From positions 1 to 23,202 of the forward strand of contig JAZNIU010000054.1 of the NCBI GenBank assembly GCA_045577655.1: a stretch of DNA of 23,202 bases, in the 5' to 3' direction. The DNA comes from RGIG7450 sp045577655 (lineage in GTDB: Bacteria > Bacillota > Clostridia > RUG12999). Below the pieces are notes generated by a model that was not told the DNA's origin, did no database searches, and worked only from the letters and a program-made list of their open reading frames with translations. The position numbers and the translations under genes were made by a program. This document shows, one piece after another, positions 14,307-21,893 of the stretch. The number at the start of each line of letters is the position of its first letter. The first letter of the stretch is position 1.

Positions 14307-15317
14307 ATGAAAATTTTGGTTACGGGCGGTGCCGGCTATATCGGCAGCCACACATCTGTGGAACTTTTAAACGCAGGCCACGAAATTGTCATTATGGACA
14401 ATTTTTCAAATTCAAAGCCTGCAGCTCTTGACAGAATTAAAAAGATTACAAACAAAGATTTTAAGTTCTATGAAACCGACCTTCTGGATTTTGACGGCAT
14501 GAACAAAATTTTTGATGAAAATAAAATTGATGCGGTAATCCATTTTGCCGGATATAAAGCAGTTGGCGAATCTGTTGCGAAACCTATCGAATATTATCAT
14601 AACAACGTAACGGGAACTCTTCTTCTCTGTCAGGCAATGAAAGCCCATGGCGTTAAAAAGATTGTTTTCAGTTCTTCCGCCACCGTTTATGGAAACCCTG
14701 CATCTGTCCCGATAGACGAAAGCTTCCCGCTTTCCACCACAAACCCTTACGGCAGCACAAAACTTATGATAGAAAATATTCTCCGCGACATTTATGTTTC
14801 GGATAATGAATGGAGCATTGCTCTGCTCAGATATTTCAATCCTATCGGCGCCCACAAAAGCGGACTTTTAGGCGAAGACCCCAACGGAATTCCCAACAAC
14901 CTTATGCCGTATATAGCAAAGGTGGCAGCAGGAAAATTGCCTCAGCTTTCGGTGTTCGGCAGCGATTATCCCACAAAAGACGGTACCGGCGTGCGTGACT
15001 ATATTCACGTTGTTGATTTAAGTATCGGTCACCTCAAGGCGCTCGACTGGACTTTAAGAGAGAAAGGTGCAGATGCATTTAACCTTGGCACAGGCAACGG
15101 TTACAGCGTGCTTGAAATGGTGAAAGCTTTTGAAAAGGCATGCGGAAAAGAGGTCCCCCACAAACTCACAGACCGCCGCCCCGGAGATATTGCAATGTGT
15201 TATGCAAACCCCGAAAAAGCAAAAACCGTGCTTGGCTGGGAAGCACAGTACGGCATTGACGAAATGTGCCAGGACACCTGGAACTTTGTTTTAAAAAATC
15301 CTGACGGAATAATATAA
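14307..15317 (+). CDS. galE: UDP-glucose 4-epimerase
   Basis: GalE interconverts UDP-glucose and UDP-galactose for galactose use and cell-surface sugars. The 336-residue protein has the NAD motif GGAGYIGSH at 7-15, SSSATVYGNP around 122-131, and the catalytic Tyr148 and Lys152 in NPYGSTK. The family segments LRYFNPIGAH and GTGVRDYIHVVDL are intact. AAAGGAG precedes the ATG at 14307 by seven bases. It is the last gene of the rnhA operon, ending at a strong terminator; no galK or galT is nearby, so a surface-polysaccharide role is as likely as galactose catabolism. Confidence 0.96.
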   Translation: MKILVTGGAGYIGSHTSVELLNAGHEIVIMDNFSNSKPAALDRIKKITNKDFKFYETDLLDFDGMNKIFDENKIDAVIHFAGYKAVGESVAKPIEYYHNNVTGTLLLCQAMKAHGVKKIVFSSSATVYGNPASVPIDESFPLSTTNPYGSTKLMIENILRDIYVSDNEWSIALLRYFNPIGAHKSGLLGEDPNGIPNNLMPYIAKVAAGKLPQLSVFGSDYPTKDGTGVRDYIHVVDLSIGHLKALDWTLREKGADAFNLGTGNGYSVLEMVKAFEKACGKEVPHKLTDRRPGDIAMCYANPEKAKTVLGWEAQYGIDEMCQDTWNFVLKNPDGII

Positions 15318-15320
15318 AAG

Positions 15321-15348
15321 AAAAACTCGCCAACGGCGAGTTTTTTTA
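15321..15348. terminator. Bidirectional terminator between galE and pyrR
   Basis: An 11-bp stem (AAAAACTCGCC with GGCGAGTTTTT) closes a three-base AAC loop. It has T-runs on both sides, so it can stop both converging transcripts. Confidence 0.9.
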
Positions 15349-15882
15349 TATCTCATAAAGTTCTACCTTGTCATCATCATCCTGTTCTTTAAGCTTCACG
15401 CTTACAATTTCGCTTTTGGAGGTCGGAACATTTTTCCCCACATAATCTGCTCTTATGGGCAGTTCCCTGTGCCCTCTGTCTACCAGCACGGCAAGCTGAA
15501 TTGTTGCGGGGCGTCCAAGCGACATAATGGCGTCCATCGCCGCTCTTACTGTTCGTCCCGTAAAAAGAACATCGTCCACCAGAACAACATCTTTGCCTGC
15601 AATGTCAAATTTTATGTCGGTTGAATTTATCACCGGGTCGGGTGCAACATAAGTCAGGTCATCTCTGTGAAGAGTTATATCAAGCGCTCCAATGTCAACG
15701 CTTTTGTTTTCTATTTGCTGAACATTCTGAGTTATACGTTTTGCCAGCGGTACTCCCCTTGTTTTAATTCCAATAAAACAAAGGTTGTCAACCGATTTGT
15801 TTTTTTCGACTATCTGGTGGGACATCCTCACCAGTGCTCTTGACAAAGTTTCTCCATCCATAATGGAAGCTTTAAACTTCAT
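15346..15882 (-). CDS. pyrR: PyrR: pyr operon RNA-binding regulator / uracil phosphoribosyltransferase
   Basis: PyrR binds UMP and pyr mRNA leaders to promote termination, and has a side activity as uracil phosphoribosyltransferase. The 178-residue protein has the PRPP loop VVLVDDVLFTGRTVRAA at 99-115, the family segment GIKTRGVPLA (38-47), and LVDRGHRELPIRADYVGKN near the C-terminus. I chose the ATG at 15882, ten bases after AAGGA; an in-frame GTG at 15891 is too close to that site. It lies 30 bases after ddh rather than at the head of a pyr operon, and no PyrR-binding anti-antiterminator is visible upstream. Confidence 0.94.
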   Translation of the reverse strand: MKFKASIMDGETLSRALVRMSHQIVEKNKSVDNLCFIGIKTRGVPLAKRITQNVQQIENKSVDIGALDITLHRDDLTYVAPDPVINSTDIKFDIAGKDVVLVDDVLFTGRTVRAAMDAIMSLGRPATIQLAVLVDRGHRELPIRADYVGKNVPTSKSEIVSVKLKEQDDDDKVELYEI

Positions 15883-15912
15883 ATTATTCACGTCCTTTTT
15901 TAAAGGATTTAA

Positions 15913-16896
15913 TCAAAGCAGCCTTTTTCTTAATTCTTCCGGACTTTCATAAGAAAGATATGCCGGTGGAATATCAAACATTGTTTTGCAGCCTGTCTGT
16001 CCCTCTTTGTTCATTCTCACAACAGCTCTTGCGCAGGCAACAAGCACGCTTGAGGTAAACTGCGGATTTGAATCAAGTTTCAGCGAATATTCTATTGTAT
16101 GTGAACATTCTTTTTCAAGACCTGTTCTTCCGCTGCGGATAACTCTGCCCCCGTGCGGCATACCACTGTGCTCTTTTTCAAGAACTTCTTTTGTAACAAA
16201 ATGCACAGTTGTATCATAGTCAGCAAAATAGTTGGGCATATTTTTTATTTCGCTTTCAATCCGGGCCTTGTCTGCATCTTCTTTTGCAACAACATAGCAT
16301 TCACGGATATGTTTTTCGCGGGTGGTAAGCTCGGGCATACTTCCGCTTCTCACCTTTTCCATAGCTTCAGGAACGGGAATTGTGTACTGTCTTGCATCTA
16401 AAACCCCTTCAATTCTGCGGATAGCATCCGAATGACCCTGGCTAATACCTTTGCCCCAGAAAGTATAATCTTTTCCATCAGGCAATATAGCGTTTGAATA
16501 AAGACGTGCCAGAGAGAACATACCCGGGTCCCATCCTGCCGAAATTATGGCGGTGTGTCCCGTTTCAAACGCCGCTTTATTTACATTTTCAAAATGCTCG
16601 GGGATTTTTGCATGTGTGTCAAAACTGTCAACAACATTGAAGTGCTTTGCCATCTCAGGAGTCTGCACCGGCAAATCGGTTGCACTTCCGCCGCAGATAA
16701 TAAGAGCATCAATCTCATTTTTCATGTCATATATTTTTTCAATGTTATAAACTGCAGCCCCTTTGGTAATAATATCAACATCGGCAGGGTTTCTTCGGGT
16801 AAAAACACTTTTAACCTCGATGTCAGGGCTGTTACGTGCAGCAATTTCCACTCCTCTGCCAAGATTTCCATATCCGAGTATTCCAAGTTTTATCAC
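15913..16896 (-). CDS. ddh: meso-Diaminopimelate D-dehydrogenase
   Basis: Ddh converts tetrahydrodipicolinate directly to meso-diaminopimelate with NADPH and ammonia, a one-step branch of lysine and peptidoglycan precursor synthesis. The N-terminus has the Rossmann motif GILGYGNLGRG. FTRRNP follows the second strand, with Arg-Arg suited to NADPH. The substrate region contains SAGWDPGMFSLARL, GKGISQGHSDAIRR and SGMPHGGRVIRSG, all characteristic. I chose the GTG at 16896 (327 residues, starting MIKLGILGYG) because AGGTGG lies five bases upstream; a GTG three codons earlier overlaps the binding site. Its promoter is at 16928-16956. Confidence 0.94.
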   Translation of the reverse strand: MIKLGILGYGNLGRGVEIAARNSPDIEVKSVFTRRNPADVDIITKGAAVYNIEKIYDMKNEIDALIICGGSATDLPVQTPEMAKHFNVVDSFDTHAKIPEHFENVNKAAFETGHTAIISAGWDPGMFSLARLYSNAILPDGKDYTFWGKGISQGHSDAIRRIEGVLDARQYTIPVPEAMEKVRSGSMPELTTREKHIRECYVVAKEDADKARIESEIKNMPNYFADYDTTVHFVTKEVLEKEHSGMPHGGRVIRSGRTGLEKECSHTIEYSLKLDSNPQFTSSVLVACARAVVRMNKEGQTGCKTMFDIPPAYLSYESPEELRKRLL

Positions 16897-16927
16897 AATA
16901 TCCACCTCTTACGAAAAAACTTATTAT

Positions 16928-16956
16928 ATTTTAACATAAATTTTTTATTATGTCCA
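16928..16956 (-). promoter_or_regulatory. Sigma-A-type promoter of ddh-pyrR
   Basis: On the minus strand, TGGACA (16956-16951) and TAAAAT (16933-16928) are 17 bp apart. The leader is short (about 25 bases). Confidence 0.6.
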
Positions 16957-17005
16957 TATATTAGTTTAAGAAAGTGGAAAAAGTTTTGTTTTTTTCTAAA
17001 ATATA

Positions 17006-17034
17006 TTGACAAACACCATCAGTTATGATATAGT
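17006..17034 (+). promoter_or_regulatory. Strong promoter of the tRNA pair
   Basis: TTGACA at 17006-17011 and TATAGT at 17029-17034, with a 17-bp spacer, lie just before tRNA-Leu. Confidence 0.75.
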
Positions 17035-17050
17035 GTTTAAGTACCATTTT

Positions 17051-17139
17051 GCTCGAGTGGCGGAACTGGCAGACGCACAGGACTTAAAATCCTGCGGGAT
17101 TTAACCCCCGTACCGGTTCGATTCCGGTCTCGAGCACCA
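17051..17139 (+). tRNA. tRNA-Leu(UAA)
   Basis: The acceptor stem GCTCGAG pairs with CTCGAGC (17129-17135), followed by discriminator A and an encoded CCA. The anticodon arm CAGGA-CTTAAAA-TCCTG presents TAA. A long variable arm (GCGGGATTTAACCCCCGT) and GGTTCGATTCC T-loop are as expected for a class II leucine tRNA. Confidence 0.97.
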
Positions 17140-17158
17140 AAAAGGTATAATTCGATAT

Positions 17159-17235
<77 letters not shown>

Positions 17236-17241
17236 AAATGA

Positions 17242-17272
17242 AAAAGGAACACCGTCAGGTGTTCTTTTTTCG
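17242..17272. terminator. Bidirectional terminator after tRNA-fMet
   Basis: A stem GAACACC/GGTGTTC (17247-17253, 17258-17264) with loop GTCA is flanked by an A-run and a T-run, so it can stop tRNA transcription and also transcripts arriving from the minus-strand operon. Confidence 0.85.
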
Positions 17273-17449
17273 TTTTATTGGGTGGATTGTGAGTCATCGG
17301 CCGAGGGTTATGAGCCCGCGGGCGAATAACCTGCTTTCTCGCCGAGCGCTGCCGGTGGCAGAAGAAGCGAGGAGAGAAAGGGGCAGCGGTCGAAATGAGG
17401 AGCATTTCGGGTACCGCAACCCGTGGGATGTGCGCCCTCCGCAACCAAA
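17273..17449. repeat. tRNA-fMet-derived fragments and structured intergenic DNA
   Basis: This gene-free stretch contains pieces of the neighbouring initiator tRNA. Bases 17433-17449 repeat its last 14 bases plus AAA (same 17 bases as 17221-17237). Bases 17305-17317 are the exact reverse complement of its anticodon arm, and the match continues, diverged, to 17280. Between them are strong inverted repeats (CTTTCTC with GAGAAAG, CGCTGCC with GGCAGCG, CGAAATG with CATTTCG). No credible coding frame is seen. Confidence 0.6.
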
Positions 17450-17471
17450 TAAATCATCAATATACAGCAGC

Positions 17472-19931
17472 TTATTCCCCCAATCCCAGCTTTTCTGCTG
17501 CTATGTCACGCATTTTATATTTCAGTATTTTTCCTGCTGCGTTCATGGGGAATTCGTCCACAAACATAAAATATTTGGGCACTTTATGTCTTGCAATGGA
17601 AGCGTTGCCGAAAGTGCGCATCTCCTCTTCGTCGGCACTTTCTCCCTTATGAAGAATAATCCAGGCGCAACATTCTTCGCCATATTTCTCGTCGGGAACC
17701 CCTACCACCTGAACGTCACGAACCTTTGGATTTGTTAAATAAAACTCTTCAATTTCACGTGGGTAGAGGTTTTCACCGCCTCGGATGATCATATCTTTAA
17801 GACGACCTGTAACCTTATAGTATCCGTCGGGGGTCCTCATACAGATATCTCCCGAGTGGAGCCATCCGTCCTTATCAATTGCCTGTGCAGTTGCCTCGGG
17901 CATTTTGTAATACCCTTTCATTATATTAAATCCCCGTGCGACAAATTCGCCGCTTTCACCATCGGGAAGCTGTTCACCTGTTTCGGGGTCAATAATTTTG
18001 CACTCAACTCCCGGAAACGCGCTGCCAACAGTTTCAACTCTGTGGTCAAGGTCTTCGTTTACCTCGCCCATCGTACAACCGGGGGAAGCTTCTGTCTGTC
18101 CATAAACAGAAATAATCTCTTTCATATTCATTTCAACAGATGCACGGCGCATTAAATCCGCAGGACAGTTGGCGCCTGCCATAATGCCTGTTCTCATATA
18201 CGAAAAATCGGTTTTAGCAAAATCGGGATGGTTAAACATTGCAATAAACATTGTCGGCACCCCGTTGAAACAGGTTATTTTCTCGTCATTCACGCAGGAG
18301 AGCGATGATTTGGGCGAAAAATATGGTATGGGGCAAAGGGTTCCGCCGTGTGTCATTATAGATGTCATTGAAAGCACCATTCCAAAACAGTGGAACATGG
18401 GAACCTGAATCATCATACGGTCTGCTGTTGACAGGTCCATTCTGTCGCCGATGGTTTTACCGTTGTTCACAATGTTGCGGTGGGTAAGCATAACTCCTTT
18501 GGGGAAACCTGTTGTTCCGGAGGTGTACTGCATATTGCATACATCGTCCGGTTTTACAAGCGAGGCACGTCTTCTCACTTCTTCTCGGGGAACAAGCGAG
18601 GACCGCGAAAGCATTTCTTCAAAAGTGAGACAGCCCTCCATTGAAAAGCCCACAGTTACCACATTCCGCAGGAACGGAAGCTTTTTGGAATAGAGCGCCC
18701 TGCCCGGCTGAAGACTTTCAAGTTCAGGGCAAAGTTCTTTTATTATTTCTTTATAGTTAATATCCTTGCAGTATTCTATCATAACAAGGGTGTGTGTGTC
18801 CGACTGTTTCAGCAAATATTCAATTTCGTGAATTTTATATGCTGTATTAACAGTGACAAGAACTGCACCAATCTTTGTTGTTGCCCAGAAGGTTATGAAC
18901 CATTCGGGGACATTTGTTGCCCAGACTGCAACGTGGTCTCCTGCTTTTACACCAAGAGAAATGAGTGCCGCTGCACATTCGTCAACATCTCTTCTGAATT
19001 GCTCATAAGTTCTTGTATAGTCAAGCGTGGGGTATTTAAATGCATACTGGTCAGGATATTTTTCAGCCATCGTGTCAAGCACATCAGAAAAAGTCGCGTC
19101 AATGACATCATACTTTTTCCAGACAAAAGTGCCTGTCTTGTCTCTGTTGTAATAAGCACGGTCGTATGTTTTCTTATCACGGTTGAGTGATGAAATATAG
19201 TTGGCAAAATGGGTCAGAACAATGTCCGCATCGTTTATTTCCTGATTCCACGCTGCACAAATATAGCCATCATAGTTAAGAGATGACAGGGCATTGATGA
19301 GTTTCGGCACATCAAGGTCGCCTTCGCCTATTAAAACCGTTCTGCCATCTTTCATATCTCCCAGACGAACATATTTTATGTATGCTCCCAGAGTTTTGAT
19401 GGTTGTTTCAGAAGTCTCACCTGCGCCGAAATGTGTCCCCCTCACATTCCAGGAAACACCTATAGCCGCAGAAGAAAGGTGATTTATTACTTCAAGTACC
19501 TTTTCTGTGTTTGCAAGGGGGCCGACAGTTTCAAACAAAATATTTACATCTGCTGATTCTGCCCGTTTTATTGCTTCGGACAGTTTTTTGTCCAGCTCAG
19601 AAAAAGAGAGTTCTTTTTCTATGTGAACAATAACATTGTCCGTTCCGGACACTGCCGCCATATCCACATATTTAAAAATCTGCTCGCCCGTTATATTTTC
19701 ACTGTCGAGCGCGTCTGCCATACGAAGTGCGGAAACGGTGAGATTTCTGTTAACAAGCTTTCTCTTTGCATCAGATATTCTGTCACGTCTTAATATGCTG
19801 TCGTAATGAGAGTTTCTTTCTTTTATTGCATCGTATATTTCAAAGCCTTCAAAACCGTAATCAAAAGCATAACGACATGTGTCAAGAAAGGAGGGTCTGC
19901 TCACATTCTTGGTTGAAAAAACTATTTTCAT
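17472..19931 (-). CDS. Fusion: sugar-phosphate-isomerase-like TIM barrel + acyl-CoA synthetase
   Basis: One 819-residue frame joins two enzymes. Residues 1-250 resemble the AP-endonuclease-2/xylose-isomerase-like TIM barrel of sugar phosphate isomerases/epimerases (ILFETVGP at 131-138, GEGDLDVPKLINAL at 202-215). Several usual metal ligands look altered: Asn162 where LDTGH-type Asp is expected, Arg189 where HLKD-type His is expected, and Ala226-Ala227 where the final Glu usually sits. Residues 255-819 are a complete AMP-forming acyl-CoA synthetase: P-loop YTSGTTGFPKGV (469-480), YGQTE (610-614), GWLHSGD (689-695), GRLKDMIIRGGENLYPREIE (709-728) and catalytic Lys801. The ATG at 19931 follows AGGAGG by six bases; the binding site lies in the end of the upstream gene. 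The acyl substrate is unknown. Confidence 0.92.
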   Translation of the reverse strand: MKIVFSTKNVSRPSFLDTCRYAFDYGFEGFEIYDAIKERNSHYDSILRRDRISDAKRKLVNRNLTVSALRMADALDSENITGEQIFKYVDMAAVSGTDNVIVHIEKELSFSELDKKLSEAIKRAESADVNILFETVGPLANTEKVLEVINHLSSAAIGVSWNVRGTHFGAGETSETTIKTLGAYIKYVRLGDMKDGRTVLIGEGDLDVPKLINALSSLNYDGYICAAWNQEINDADIVLTHFANYISSLNRDKKTYDRAYYNRDKTGTFVWKKYDVIDATFSDVLDTMAEKYPDQYAFKYPTLDYTRTYEQFRRDVDECAAALISLGVKAGDHVAVWATNVPEWFITFWATTKIGAVLVTVNTAYKIHEIEYLLKQSDTHTLVMIEYCKDINYKEIIKELCPELESLQPGRALYSKKLPFLRNVVTVGFSMEGCLTFEEMLSRSSLVPREEVRRRASLVKPDDVCNMQYTSGTTGFPKGVMLTHRNIVNNGKTIGDRMDLSTADRMMIQVPMFHCFGMVLSMTSIMTHGGTLCPIPYFSPKSSLSCVNDEKITCFNGVPTMFIAMFNHPDFAKTDFSYMRTGIMAGANCPADLMRRASVEMNMKEIISVYGQTEASPGCTMGEVNEDLDHRVETVGSAFPGVECKIIDPETGEQLPDGESGEFVARGFNIMKGYYKMPEATAQAIDKDGWLHSGDICMRTPDGYYKVTGRLKDMIIRGGENLYPREIEEFYLTNPKVRDVQVVGVPDEKYGEECCAWIILHKGESADEEEMRTFGNASIARHKVPKYFMFVDEFPMNAAGKILKYKMRDIAAEKLGLGE

Positions 19932-19932
19932 A

Positions 19933-21321
19933 TTATGCCTCCTCGAACACAATTTTGTTAAGTGCGTTTATATATGCTCTGATACTTGCGGCAACTATGT
20001 CGGTTGAAGTTCCGTTCCCTGAATAAAGCTTTCCGTTGTTGCGGAGTCTTACCAACGCAGAACCCAGCGCTTCTTTTCCTTCAGTTACAGACTGAACCTG
20101 AAAATCGTCAAGCTCATAATGATGTCCTATACACTGTTCTATTGCACGGAACGCCGAATCAATCGGGCCGTCGCCGTTGCTGACACCATAGATAATTTCG
20201 CCATCACATTTAAGTGTTACCTGCGACATTGAGCTTGCCACATTGCTGCTTGTGGTGGTATATGTTTCAAAATGATAGGTTGACGGCGCCTGCATTGCCG
20301 AGCTTGCAATTAAAGCTTCAAATTCTCTTCCGCCGACAGCACTTTTCTTTTCACACACCTGCATAAGTGCTTTATGCACATTTCCTATATCCGCATCAGA
20401 AAGCTCGTAGCCGAGAACTTCTGCCGCCTGTGCAACCTGTGCAATTGAAGAATCACTGTCCAACAAAATGTTTTTCTTGTCGTATGTATCCTCTTCTGTT
20501 TCATATCTCTGATGATTTATACTTGAAAGCATATCGTCAACGCTTGAATGAATTTTTGTGTTGTTAAGTTCAATATGTGCATTTGTCTGTGTGCTGCAGA
20601 CGTTCATAGCATCAGAAATTTCGCCGGCAAGAAGAACATCTTTGCCCGCCATGGCACATTTTATACCGTCTGCTCCTGCGGAAATTGAAGCAACTGCCGC
20701 AGCCACGCCCATATTGATACGGTCGGAAACCTGAATATACACTTTAGCATTTACTGATTCTTTGATTTTTGCAACCAGGGCAGCAATTTCTTCCGGAACT
20801 GAAACTCCTGCATTGTCGCAGATCGTAACGATGGTTGCGCCGCAATTTTCCGCCTCTTTTGCGGCAGCAACAAGAAACTCCTCATCTGCTCTTGTTGCAT
20901 CAAGAACAGAAAATTCAACATCGCTGCAGTATGTCTTTGCTTCTTTTACAAGTTCTGCAATTTTTTCAAGCATAGCTGCCTGTTTAATATGATAGGTATA
21001 TTCCATCTGAATGGTCGAAGCGGGAAGTTCTACCTGAAGACGAGGTTTTTTTGCATCTTTAATACACGCCCACGCACTTGCAACATCCTCTTTATTAAAG
21101 CCTACGGGAATTGCAAGAGAAGCATTTCTGATATTCTGCGCAATTGTTTTATAAATAATTGTGTCTTCACGGAAGTTTTTAACTGCCGGTAGTTCAACAA
21201 CATCTGCACCAAGCAAATCTGCACAGTTTGCTATTGCCGATTTCTCACGGAAGAGAAGCGAAATTTCGCGTTCCTCCGAAAGTTTTTTCAGTGTGATGTC
21301 TGCAACACTAATTTTTCTCAT
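19933..21321 (-). CDS. 2-Isopropylmalate-synthase-like protein lacking catalytic residues
   Basis: The 462 residues align with 2-isopropylmalate/homocitrate synthases: an HMGL-like TIM barrel (1-240), a linker (240-340) and a LeuA-type C-terminal regulatory domain (about 345-460, with YGVSNGDGPIDSAFRAI and STDIVAASIRAYINALNK). The barrel keeps VEFSVLDATRADEEFL at 135-150. The usual DTTLRDGEQ is DITLKKLSE at 8-16, losing the catalytic Arg and metal-binding Asp, and the metal-binding His-Cys-His is Gln197-Val-Ser199. It therefore probably cannot catalyse the normal Claisen condensation. A regulatory or scaffolding role is inferred. The ATG at 21321 is preceded by AAGGGAG and a T-box leader; the acyl-CoA ligase fusion begins one base after its stop. 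Confidence 0.88.
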   Translation of the reverse strand: MRKISVADITLKKLSEEREISLLFREKSAIANCADLLGADVVELPAVKNFREDTIIYKTIAQNIRNASLAIPVGFNKEDVASAWACIKDAKKPRLQVELPASTIQMEYTYHIKQAAMLEKIAELVKEAKTYCSDVEFSVLDATRADEEFLVAAAKEAENCGATIVTICDNAGVSVPEEIAALVAKIKESVNAKVYIQVSDRINMGVAAAVASISAGADGIKCAMAGKDVLLAGEISDAMNVCSTQTNAHIELNNTKIHSSVDDMLSSINHQRYETEEDTYDKKNILLDSDSSIAQVAQAAEVLGYELSDADIGNVHKALMQVCEKKSAVGGREFEALIASSAMQAPSTYHFETYTTTSSNVASSMSQVTLKCDGEIIYGVSNGDGPIDSAFRAIEQCIGHHYELDDFQVQSVTEGKEALGSALVRLRNNGKLYSGNGTSTDIVAASIRAYINALNKIVFEEA

Positions 21322-21636
21322 TTTTAAAAACTCCCTTCAAAATAAACCGATTTTTAACAAAAAAACGTTTTCATCTCTTTGTTTTTCAAAGAGACGAAAA
21401 CGTTAAACTCTGCCGTTTCCGCGGTACCACTCTTCTTCATCCCTGCGGGATGCACTTTAGATGCCATCACATCTTAACTCTGTTACGGGAGTTCCCGTTT
21501 GCCCCTACTGCAATTTTCACGGCAACCGCTCCGCGGCGAGTTCAACAAAACTTTTCCAATGCCTTGCACCATCCGGCATCTCTCTTCAGGGCAAAAGTTT
21601 TTGCATACTATTCCGCATCATAGCGTTTGAAATTAA
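21322..21636 (-). promoter_or_regulatory. T-box riboswitch leader of the LeuA-like/acyl-CoA ligase operon
   Basis: On the minus strand the canonical T-box AGAGTGGTACCGCGG lies at 21433-21419, just before the terminator. The variable base in TGGTACC is U, matching tRNAs with discriminator A. Upstream are the stem I landmarks: AGAGAG bulge, an ATGCC-GGATGGTGCAA-GGCAT distal loop, and the specifier region GTTTTGTTGAACTCGCC. In the best fold (AAAACTTTT pairing with AAAAGTTTT) the specifier is GUU (21546-21544, Val), directly before GAAC; shifting one base gives UUG (Leu). The leader allows transcription when the matching tRNA is uncharged. Confidence 0.93.
21359..21404 (-). terminator. T-box regulatory terminator
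   Basis: An 18-bp stem with one G-U pair (AACGTTTTCGTCTCTTTG against CAAAGAGATGAAAACGTT, minus strand) has a five-base loop and a run of seven Us. Its 5' side follows the T-box, so it competes with the antiterminator. Confidence 0.92.
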
Positions 21637-21641
21637 GTAAT

Positions 21642-21669
21642 ATTATAACATAAATAAATTTTTTGTCAA
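21642..21669 (-). promoter_or_regulatory. Promoter of the T-box operon
   Basis: On the minus strand, TTGACA (21669-21664) and TATAAT (21647-21642) both match the consensus perfectly, 16 bp apart. It begins eight bases beyond the stop codon of the DUF896 gene. Confidence 0.8.
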
Positions 21670-21676
21670 GTGTTTT

Positions 21677-21889
21677 TTACTGACCTTTCGGAACCCTTTT
21701 TTCAACTTTGCGTTTGTTCCCTTTTTCGTCCATTATATAAACGCTTCCGAGGGTGTTTTCCATCCCCTGACGGAATTTGTTTATATATTCGCGTCTTAAA
21801 ACTGCCTGTTCGGCCTTTTCCTCCTCCGAAAGCCCCTCCTCGCGGGACTTTTTTGCCAATTCATTTATTCGTTTTATCAGTTGTTGCAT
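21677..21889 (-). CDS. DUF896 (YnzC/UPF0291) family protein
   Basis: The 70-residue protein has the DUF896 signature: IKRINELAKKSREEGLSEEE, then QAVLRREYINKFRQGMENTL. The B. subtilis homologue YnzC is a small cytosolic two-helix protein in the SOS-inducible yneA region; biochemical function is not established. The Lys/Arg-rich tail (KGNKRKVEKRVPKG) could contact nucleic acid, which is speculation. AAGGTGA precedes the ATG at 21889 and contains the stop of the lipid kinase gene, so the two are coupled. Confidence 0.92.
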   Translation of the reverse strand: MQQLIKRINELAKKSREEGLSEEEKAEQAVLRREYINKFRQGMENTLGSVYIMDEKGNKRKVEKRVPKGQ

Positions 21890-21893
21890 ATTC

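Noticed and set aside
15346..15891. PyrR-binding attenuator controlling this operon
   Set aside because: The ddh leader is about 25 bases and the ddh-pyrR gap 30 bases; neither holds an anti-antiterminator.
17238..17738. Open frame of 166 codons on the plus strand after tRNA-fMet
   Set aside because: It begins inside the terminator, runs through the tRNA-derived repeat and then antisense through the ligase gene; there is no ribosome binding site.
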